Source of the DNA: Accumulibacter sp.
Lineage (GTDB): Bacteria > Pseudomonadota > Gammaproteobacteria > Burkholderiales > Rhodocyclaceae
Reading direction: 5' to 3'
Length of the DNA: 11,011 bases
Assembly (NCBI GenBank): GCA_031267455.1
Contig: JAIRZC010000049.1
Coordinates: 1 to 11,011, forward strand
Both the position numbers and the translations under genes were made by a program. The notes beneath the pieces are model-generated. The model searched no databases and was not told where the DNA came from. It was given only the letters and a program-made list of their open reading frames with translations. Shown here piece by piece: positions 5,881 through 11,011 of this stretch. The stretch's first letter is position 1; the number at the start of each line of letters is the position of its first letter.

Positions 5881-6252
5881 TCAGTCGATACGGACTTCGA
5901 TCTTGCGCGGTTTGGCCTGTTCGAGCTTCGGAATTCTCAACTTGAGTACGCCGTTCCGGAATTCGGCCTGCGCTTTCTCGCCGTCGAGTTCCTTTCCCAG
6001 CGAAAAGGTCCGCTGGAAACGGGGAGATTGCACTTCGACATGGCTGGCTTCCATATCCTTGACGATGGGAAAATCGATTTCACCTTCGATCACAAGCGCT
6101 TCCGCGTCGATGCGGACATGAAGCTTTTCCTTCGGAACGCCCGGCATATCGGCGTAGAGCGTGATCCCGCAGTCATCTTCGAAGACGTCGACCGGGGGAG
6201 GCAATATCGGCGATTGCGCGCGATCCGGGGGAGCGATTTTCGTTTCACTCAT
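5881..6252 (-). CDS. Hsp20 small heat shock protein (second of pair)
   Basis: A 123-residue cytoplasmic ATP-independent chaperone of the alpha-crystallin/Hsp20 family, which binds unfolding proteins and hands them to DnaK/ClpB. The short N-terminus MSETKIAPPDRAQSPI leads into the crystallin domain (about residues 20-110): VDVFEDDCGITLYADMPGV, LHVRIDAEALVIEGE, FQRTFSLGKELDGE and the family signature AEFRNGVLKLRIPK. An I-x-V type tail motif (KIEV) lies near the C-terminus. I chose ATG 6252 because AGGAGG lies 8 nt upstream and the Hsp20 fold starts just after; an upstream extension would run back into the other hsp20 gene. The gap to the upstream hsp20 is 16 nt, so they are probably co-transcribed. 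Residues 44-80 of the domain differ greatly from the partner, so this is not a recent duplication. Confidence 0.94.
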   Translation of the reverse strand: MSETKIAPPDRAQSPILPPPVDVFEDDCGITLYADMPGVPKEKLHVRIDAEALVIEGEIDFPIVKDMEASHVEVQSPRFQRTFSLGKELDGEKAQAEFRNGVLKLRIPKLEQAKPRKIEVRID

Positions 6253-6268
6253 GATGATTTCCTCCTGA

Positions 6269-6706
6269 TTACTGTATGTCGATGCGTCGCGGAATCGCCG
6301 CTGCGCGCCGTTTGACCTGGATGTGCAGGATGCCATCCTTGTAGCTTGCATGGGCCGTTTCCGGATCGATGTCATCCGAGAGGCTGACGACGCGTCGATA
6401 GGTTCCGCTGAAACGCTCGTTGATGTGAATCGCTAACTTGTCTTCTTCTTGGGGCAGTTCGTCCCGGCGTTCTCCCGAGAGGCTCAGGAGACCGCGCTCG
6501 ATCGCAAGATCGATGCTGGCCGGGTCGAGTCCCGGCGCAAAAGCGAAAATTTCAACCGAATCCGGTGTTGTTCCGATGTTGATTGGAGGAAAGTCGCTGC
6601 GACCGAAGCCGCGAATATTGTCCGCAGTGCCGGAGAAGCGCAACAACTGGCGTTGCAGGTGGCCCAGATCGCTGAAAAAATCACCGAGGGATAAAGTTCT
6701 GAACAT
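6269..6706 (-). CDS. Hsp20 small heat shock protein (first of pair)
   Basis: A 145-residue Hsp20-family chaperone. The N-terminal arm is MFRTLSLGDFFSDLGHLQRQ..., followed by the crystallin domain from about residue 40: INIGTTPDSVEIFAFAPGLD, IDLAIERGLLSLSGER, ERFSGTYRRVVSLSDDIDPE, and the signature ASYKDGILHIQVKRR. The tail RRIDIQ contains an I-x-I type motif used for oligomer assembly. ATG 6706 is preceded by AAAGGAG at 8 nt, and a heat shock promoter lies about 60-85 nt upstream. It is the first gene of a two-gene operon with the 123-residue paralogue. Paired, divergent Hsp20s often form mixed oligomers with different client roles (as with IbpA/IbpB); whether these two do is inference. Confidence 0.95.
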   Translation of the reverse strand: MFRTLSLGDFFSDLGHLQRQLLRFSGTADNIRGFGRSDFPPINIGTTPDSVEIFAFAPGLDPASIDLAIERGLLSLSGERRDELPQEEDKLAIHINERFSGTYRRVVSLSDDIDPETAHASYKDGILHIQVKRRAAAIPRRIDIQ

Positions 6707-6763
6707 TTTCTCTCCTTTCCGTTTGTAAATCCGTGACCGTCTCTTCTCGACGGCTTGACTGAG

Positions 6764-6791
6764 AAATAGGGGCGAGTGTCCGCTTTTCAAG
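6764..6791 (-). promoter_or_regulatory. Sigma-32 (RpoH)-type promoter of the hsp20 pair
   Basis: On the minus strand, CTTGAA (6791-6786) is followed after 13 nt by CCCCTATTT (6772-6764). The RpoH consensus is CTTGAA, 11-16 nt, CCCCATNT. Transcription would start near 6755, leaving a leader of about 50 nt to ATG 6706. The leader contains a small CCGTC/GACGG stem (6753-6737) but no structure that obviously covers the ribosome site, so a ROSE-type RNA thermometer is not supported. Confidence 0.82.
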
Positions 6792-6864
6792 TCCCGGCGC
6801 TCGAAAGTGGATAAAGGACACGACCCCGATGGGCCGTGGCGCGAAATACCGGGATGCGGTCCGG

Positions 6865-8460
6865 TCAGGGCGCGCGCGCGCGCAGGATGCGGAGAATGGT
6901 TCCGGGTCGCAGGTTGGTCGGCGAAACTCGGTTCCAGCGCATCAAATCATCGACCGCGACCCGATATCGCCGGGCGATCGAAGTGAGCGTGTCGCCGGGA
7001 CGAATCGTGTAATTCGTGGTTTTCCGCGCAGCTGTCGCGATGGAAATGGATGCGGGTTTTCGGGGCGGATTTCTGTAAGAAGCGGTTGGGCGCGGGATGA
7101 TCAGGCGTTTCCCAGCGATGATGAGGTCGCCGCGCAGCTTGTTTCTATACCGGATATCTTTGACGGAAACACCCGTCCGGCGCGCGATGAGCGGCAGGGT
7201 GTCGCCTTTTCGGATCGTGTAGAAGCGTCCGGTCATGAAACTGGTATCGCGTTCGCTTTCGGGAAATTGTAGAGTGCGCGAGAGCGTTTTGTCGTTGAGT
7301 GGTTCTCCGCCCCTGTTTCCCTTGACGAGGAGGCTTAAGCCCGGACGGGGTGTGAAACGTTTTTCGAGGTCATTGGCCTGCGTCAATTCGGAAAGCGTCA
7401 TGTCGAAACGCCGGGCGACATCATCGAGCTTTTCCTCCTCGCGGAATGTGTATATCTGCCATGAGGCGAGTGGTTTTCTGTTTTCGACGTGTTCCTTGAG
7501 ATTCTTCGCAAAAACCTTGATCCGATCCTCCGGGAGAAGGATCGGGGACTTCGAGACGATCACGGGCCGGTTGTGCGCGGGGTTGAGCGCAAGGAATTCC
7601 TGCTCGGAAAGTTCGGCAAAGGAAGCGGCGAGCTTGATGTCGATGCTTGGCGTGAGGTCGATCGTGTCGAAGTAGGGTGTATTTGGGATTAGGCGAATCC
7701 CCAGCGCGGAAAGAAGCTCAGGGTCCCTGAAAATATTTTTCAGGGCTTGAAGCTTCGGGACGTAATTTCGCGTTTCTTCAGGCATCGATATCAGGCTTTG
7801 ATAATCGGTGGGCAGCCCTTGATCCTGGTTTTTGGCAACGGCCTTCCCGACGGCGGCTCCTCCCCAATTGTATGAAGCCAGCGCGAGATGCCAGTCGCCG
7901 TATCGCTCGTAAAGCGCTCCGAAGAAGTCGAGCGCGGCGGAAGTCGAGGCGAGAATGTCGCGCCGCTCGTCCAGCCACCAGTTCTGTTCGAGCTTGTGAT
8001 ACCTGCCCGTCGACGGGATGAATTGCCACAGACCCGATGCCTTTGATCGCGAATACGCCATAGGGTTATAGGCGCTTTCGACCATCGGGAGCAGCGCCAA
8101 CTCCATCGGCATCCCTCGCTTTTCGATTTCCTCGACGATGTGGTAAAGGTAGGGGTGACTGCGGACGACCATCAGTCGGAAACTGTCGGGATGACCAAGG
8201 TAGACTTCCTGATGACGGAGGACGAGGTCGTCGTCAATGTCCGGCATCGAAAAACCCTTTCGTATCCGCTGGAAAATGTCCGCGGACGCGGTTTCGAGAT
8301 CGGCGGCGGGCGCGGCCTCGGTTTGGGCGGAGGGAGTTTCGACGTTTGCGCTTCCTTCAGAAGGCGCGTCGAGTGTCGTGCAGCCGGACAGAAAGACGAG
8401 AAGAAGCACGGTGGCCGGCAGAAGCGAAAGAGTGTGGGCAGAATGGATGCGTGCCGTCAT
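6865..8460 (-). CDS. mltD: Membrane-bound lytic transglycosylase D lipoprotein, three LysM repeats
   Basis: MltD cleaves the glycan strand of peptidoglycan from the periplasmic face of the outer membrane, helping turnover and insertion of envelope machines. The 531-residue protein starts with a lipoprotein signal: hydrophobic LLPATVLLLVFLSGC with Cys27 as the lipidated residue. A lytic transglycosylase domain (about 90-230) has the catalytic Glu128 in LALLPMVESAYNP, then SKASGLWQFIPSTGRYH and ALASYNWGGAAVGKAV. Three LysM wall-binding repeats follow at about 334-379 (divergent: YTFREEEKLDDVARRF), 412-456 (YTIRKGDTLPLIARR) and 483-526 (YTIRPGDTLTSIARRY). Lengths near 450 with two LysM are usual for MltD, so this is a longer form. 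ATG 8460 has only a poor ribosome site (GGAAAG, 15 nt away) but places the signal peptide correctly. A TATAAT box lies 36 nt upstream. Confidence 0.94.
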   Translation of the reverse strand: MTARIHSAHTLSLLPATVLLLVFLSGCTTLDAPSEGSANVETPSAQTEAAPAADLETASADIFQRIRKGFSMPDIDDDLVLRHQEVYLGHPDSFRLMVVRSHPYLYHIVEEIEKRGMPMELALLPMVESAYNPMAYSRSKASGLWQFIPSTGRYHKLEQNWWLDERRDILASTSAALDFFGALYERYGDWHLALASYNWGGAAVGKAVAKNQDQGLPTDYQSLISMPEETRNYVPKLQALKNIFRDPELLSALGIRLIPNTPYFDTIDLTPSIDIKLAASFAELSEQEFLALNPAHNRPVIVSKSPILLPEDRIKVFAKNLKEHVENRKPLASWQIYTFREEEKLDDVARRFDMTLSELTQANDLEKRFTPRPGLSLLVKGNRGGEPLNDKTLSRTLQFPESERDTSFMTGRFYTIRKGDTLPLIARRTGVSVKDIRYRNKLRGDLIIAGKRLIIPRPTASYRNPPRKPASISIATAARKTTNYTIRPGDTLTSIARRYRVAVDDLMRWNRVSPTNLRPGTILRILRARAP

Positions 8461-8495
8461 TCGTATGAAAGTTTTCTTTCCAGATGAATTGCCGG

Positions 8496-8501
8496 ATTAT
8501 A
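8496..8501 (-). promoter_or_regulatory. Likely -10 box of the mltD promoter
   Basis: A perfect TATAAT is read on the minus strand at 8501-8496, 36-41 nt before ATG 8460, in the gap after the permease gene. The -35 region at 17 nt spacing (GCTGAG) is poor, so the promoter would be weak or activator dependent. Confidence 0.5.
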
Positions 8502-8547
8502 ACTCAGCGAGGCGTTTTCTCAGCCCTTCCCGGCGCGGCTTCCCGGA

Positions 8548-9309
8548 TTATGCCATCAGCTTCAAGGCCGCCGCAAGGATCATCGCAAGGCCCGAGAGGC
8601 AAAGGAGGATGAGGACGACCCTTCGGAAGGCCCGCTGATTGAGCGAAAGGTAGATTCGCGCGCCGAGAATCGAGGGGAGGAGGACGGCGACAACGACGAG
8701 CGGCATGAAAGAGAGTATCTGCCGAGTAAGCATTCCTCTGGTCGCGTAAACGATCAGCGTGATAGATAGCGCCGACAGGTTGAAATTCTGGACGATTGTC
8801 CGCTGGATATTATTTTCGAGTTTGCGAAGCGTACACCAGAGCGTCGGAACGACGCCGGTAAAGCCGCCAATGCCGCCCATGAATCCTCCGACGGCGCCAA
8901 TCAGCATGTCGGAGAGGACTCCCGTGTTTTTTACTGGCGGAATGCGTGGCGAAAGAAGCATCGCAACACACCAGAAAACGAGGAATACCCCAAAACCCAA
9001 CTTAAATATCTCGGCGTTCAACAATGGAAGGACGAATACGCCGAGAGGGATTCCGGCCAATCCTCCCGCAAGATAGGGGAGAATCGCTTTTGGAAAAAAG
9101 GGTTGTCGGATCGAGAGCAACGCGGTGACTTGCCCGACGATGGAACCGAAAACGACCATGACCGCCGCGAACTGCGGGCTGATTCCCCATACCCAGAACG
9201 ACATGGCCGTCAATCCGAAGGCAAAACCGGAAAGTCCCTGAACGAAGGCGGCGACGACGGCGCCCGCGATGAAGAGGATCAGATCGGGGAAAAGACTGGG
9301 GTCGGTCAT
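8548..9309 (-). CDS. TauE/SafE-family (UPF0721) membrane permease
   Basis: A 253-residue polytopic inner-membrane protein. The sequence has the TauE/SafE look: an N-terminal LILFIAGAVVAAFVQGLSGFAFGLTAMSF, an internal related half GVLSDMLIGAVGGFMGGIGGFTGVV, and about seven or eight hydrophobic helices, matching the usual length of 240-265. The family (PF01925) includes proposed exporters of sulfite and sulfoacetate, but most members have no known substrate and nothing here fixes one. ATG 9307-9309 gives the normal N-terminus; no strong ribosome site is visible. It lies 163 nt after the flavin reductase stop and 87 nt before mltD, on the same strand. It may have its own promoter. Nearby sulfur metabolism genes are absent, so a sulfonate role is only a possibility. 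Confidence 0.9.
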   Translation of the reverse strand: MTDPSLFPDLILFIAGAVVAAFVQGLSGFAFGLTAMSFWVWGISPQFAAVMVVFGSIVGQVTALLSIRQPFFPKAILPYLAGGLAGIPLGVFVLPLLNAEIFKLGFGVFLVFWCVAMLLSPRIPPVKNTGVLSDMLIGAVGGFMGGIGGFTGVVPTLWCTLRKLENNIQRTIVQNFNLSALSITLIVYATRGMLTRQILSFMPLVVVAVLLPSILGARIYLSLNQRAFRRVVLILLCLSGLAMILAAALKLMA

Positions 9310-9472
9310 GAAACGCGGATCATTTGGGATGCTTCGGGGAGACGTTTGGGTTTAAAGGAATGCGATGTTTTTGTTCCATTCATGACTTCGCGTTACGAAG
9401 ATATCCCGCTTCACGGCGCGGTGAGTATGAAAATCGGCATCGGAAATGGCGCGTGCATTCAAGGGACGAAAA

Positions 9473-10045
9473 TCAGATGCAGTCCTGCCATTTCGTCATC
9501 CTGTCCCTCAGGTTCAGCGTTTCTCCGTCGATGATGAAAAAACCGTCGCCTCGCGCGTGGAACGTGCGCTTTTCCCGGCGGTCGGGGTTGTGCCATGCCC
9601 GAATACCTTCGAGGATGAACATGTACGGGCCGCCGCGAGGTGGTATTTTTATGACTTTACATTCGAGGCTGGCGAGACATTCTTCTATCATCGGCGCGCC
9701 GGTTTCTTCCCCTGGACGGTATGTCAGCCCGAAATGGGCAAATTTATCCATGGACTCTCCAGAGCAATTTCCGATGTCGACCGCGATTTCCATCAAATCG
9801 GCTCCGGGAACCGAAACGACGCATTTGCGAGTATTCCGCAGGATTTCGTAGGTATGGTTCCACGGGCCGAGCATGCAGCCGAGTAGCGGCGTGAATCCCA
9901 TCGACATGTGGCAGCTGATTGTCATGGCATTGGGCTTACCTTTCCATGATGTGCCGATTAGTAGCACAGGGCCGGATTCAAACCAGGTGAACGCGCGATT
10001 CAGTGGAAATTCGCGCAAGGATGAAGCGTGTGAAACTTTCGGCAT
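9473..10045 (-). CDS. Flavin reductase-like / flavoredoxin-type FMN-binding protein
   Basis: A 190-residue cytoplasmic protein of the flavin reductase-like domain family (PF01613), split-barrel flavoproteins that bind FMN and use NAD(P)H or pass electrons. Recognisable segments: FESGPVLLIGTSWKGKPNAM followed by TISCHMSMGF and PLLGCMLGPWNHTYEILRNT, then CVVSVPGADLMEIAVDIGNC, DKFAHFGLTYRP, GAPMIEECLASLECKV, and a C-terminal FHARGDGFFIIDGETLNLR. Similar proteins are common in Burkholderiales and are often annotated flavin reductase or flavoredoxin; the physiological partner is usually unknown. I chose ATG 10045 (MPKVSHASSLREFPL), with GGAG 8 nt upstream; a longer frame upstream lacks family resemblance. 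It lies 112 nt after the DUF192 gene. Confidence 0.9.
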   Translation of the reverse strand: MPKVSHASSLREFPLNRAFTWFESGPVLLIGTSWKGKPNAMTISCHMSMGFTPLLGCMLGPWNHTYEILRNTRKCVVSVPGADLMEIAVDIGNCSGESMDKFAHFGLTYRPGEETGAPMIEECLASLECKVIKIPPRGGPYMFILEGIRAWHNPDRREKRTFHARGDGFFIIDGETLNLRDRMTKWQDCI

Positions 10046-10157
10046 GATTATCTCCGGTCGATGAGGTTTCGGTATAATGGTCTGCCGAAGAACGTAATCG
10101 GCGTCTTTGGCATCGGAAATGATCGGTGGCGCGGATAAAGGCCGGGACATATTGTGC

Positions 10158-10598
10158 CTATCGTGGGCGAGGCGCTTTTTCGATGCCGCCGATCCGCGAG
10201 CCGGCGCGAATTTCCTTTTTGGAAAACCACCCGAGATTCATTTCCAACGCATACCGCGCGGGACGCGCGGCACAGTGGTTGTCATCCGTTTTCGCCTGCA
10301 TGTCCTCGATATTGATGATCCTCCCGTTTTCGTCGAGGAAGGCGACGGAAAGGGGAATGAAAGTATTGCGCATCCACATGCAGTATCTGCCCGTTTCGGG
10401 AAAAACAAAGAGCATCCCCTGGTTGGGAGGCATTTGTCGACGGTGCATCAGACCGCGCTGCCGACCCTGGGGATCAGCGGCGACTTCGGCCTCAATCCGG
10501 TAAAAGTCGGCGCTCAACTCGAGGAGCGGAATTTGCGCACGTACGATGGGAGAAGCCAGGAAAAACAGAAGCAATAGACAGATATTTTTCCGGTTCAT
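10158..10598 (-). CDS. Secreted DUF192 family protein
   Basis: A 146-residue exported protein of the DUF192 family (PF02643), whose biochemical role is unknown. The N-terminus MNRKNICLLLLFFLASPIVRA is a clear Sec signal peptide, with cleavage expected after VRA. The mature part has the family core: RQRGLMHRRQMPPNQGMLFV, MWMRNTFIPLSVAFLD, GRIINIEDM, ARYALEMNLGWF and AGSRIG. Two cysteines (in GRYCMWM and DNHCAARP) could form a disulfide in the periplasm. This form, with APRPR-like tail and intact signal peptide, is what I recall from betaproteobacteria. ATG 10598 starts the signal peptide directly; ATG 10613 would add MPESA. Neither has a clear ribosome site, so the start is the uncertain part. 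The next gene on this strand is the flavin reductase; a 112-nt gap means co-transcription is not certain. Confidence 0.92.
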   Translation of the reverse strand: MNRKNICLLLLFFLASPIVRAQIPLLELSADFYRIEAEVAADPQGRQRGLMHRRQMPPNQGMLFVFPETGRYCMWMRNTFIPLSVAFLDENGRIINIEDMQAKTDDNHCAARPARYALEMNLGWFSKKEIRAGSRIGGIEKAPRPR

Positions 10599-11011
10599 CG
10601 CGGACTCGGGCATGGAGAATGGCAAGAATGGTAGAAGAGTTTCAGAAAGACGGAAAAAATGCAAGCGTTCGGACATGATTTTATTTCATTTCTGAATGGA
10701 TCGCGACGGCATCGTCTTTTCGCGCGCACGCATTGTTTGTCCGTGCGGCGCGAAAATCCCCGAATGGAATCATGGGGATTCCTCCATGTGCTGAAACGGT
10801 GAAATGAATGGTCGATGATATACAAAATGCGCTTAATGCGGGATAATCATGAGTCCGAAATGGATGCGTTCACGATGTACGTAGTCTGTTTTACTTGTAA
10901 TTCCCCGCGCTCTTGGCGCGGGGAGCACTTCAGGTTTGGGTTTGCTTTTGGCGATGTGCGCCGTTTTCGTGCCGTAATACCCCGCGCTCTTGGCGCAGGG
11001 ATAGGCACGAG
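10599..11011. other. Gene-free window end with palindromes
   Basis: I see no credible gene in these 413 nt; the open frames are short and unlike any family. Contents: the probable promoter region of the DUF192 gene (10599-10700, with a TTGCAT at 10671-10666 on the minus strand but no convincing -10), a 7-bp stem AATCCCC/GGGGATT at 10755-10780, and two REP-like palindromes at the end. Confidence 0.65.
10897..11000. repeat. Two REP-like palindromic units, 77-nt period
   Basis: Copies at 10897-10923 and 10974-11000 match at 25 of 27 positions. Each begins GTAAT and contains the stem CCCCGCGC with loop TCTTG; the right arm is GCGCGGGG in copy 1 (perfect 8 bp) and GCGCAGGG in copy 2 (one mismatch). 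Paired short GC-rich palindromes in an intergenic region fit a dispersed REP/BIME-type repeat. The array may continue beyond the window edge. Confidence 0.8.

Noticed and set aside
6253..6375. N-terminal extension of the 123-residue Hsp20 to 164 residues
   Set aside because: The extension overlaps the other hsp20 gene, while ATG 6252 has an AGGAGG site 8 nt upstream.
6707..6755. ROSE-type RNA thermometer in the hsp20 leader
   Set aside because: The only stem (CCGTC/GACGG) is far from the ribosome site and leaves AAAGGAG exposed.
9436..10121. 13-mer GGCATCGGAAATG at 9436-9448 and 10109-10121, upstream of the permease and the flavin reductase genes
   Set aside because: About one repeated 13-mer is expected by chance in 11 kb, and the distances to the two starts differ (about 127 and 64 nt).

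Overview
The window looks like a chromosomal segment of a moderately GC-rich betaproteobacterium. This assignment is my recognition of protein styles (the secretin/pseudopilin cluster, the secreted DUF192 protein, the LysM-bearing MltD), not a database result. It has two convergent halves. Bases 1-5539 (+ strand) hold the 3' part of a type II secretion (T2SS)-like operon. Bases 5881-10598 (- strand) hold a run of six housekeeping and stress genes.

Plus-strand operon: the C-terminal end of a GspD-type secretin (cut by the window edge), three small pseudopilins, the major pseudopilin GspG, the inner-membrane platform GspF and the ATPase GspE. Gene junctions are tight: TGATG overlaps at 1365-1369 and 3825-3829, and 1-16 nt gaps at the other junctions inside the pseudopilin-to-ATPase stretch. 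Together they would build a periplasmic pseudopilus driven by GspE through GspF, with substrate leaving through the secretin. GspC/L/M/N-type partners and the prepilin peptidase are not in the window. The oddest point is the 5' part of gspG. The reading frame from a well-placed ribosome binding site runs through about 300 nt of hairpin and tandem-repeat DNA before reaching the normal prepilin cleavage motif, giving a predicted leader of about 105 residues.

Convergence zone (5540-5880): 341 nt without a gene, with several hairpins, one of them a perfect 15-bp stem, and a probable terminator for the minus-strand small heat shock genes.

Minus-strand genes, in transcription order: a secreted DUF192 protein, a flavin reductase-like flavoprotein, a TauE/SafE-family permease, the lytic transglycosylase lipoprotein MltD (three LysM repeats) and two different Hsp20 small heat shock proteins. 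The hsp20 pair has a very good sigma-32-type promoter just upstream. The last 413 nt (10599-11011) have no convincing gene but contain two copies of a REP-like palindrome at a 77-nt period.

No tRNA, rRNA, CRISPR array or intact transposase gene was seen. I found no clear case for a wholly new system. The repeat-bearing gspG leader and the atypical pseudopilin set deserve the most attention.
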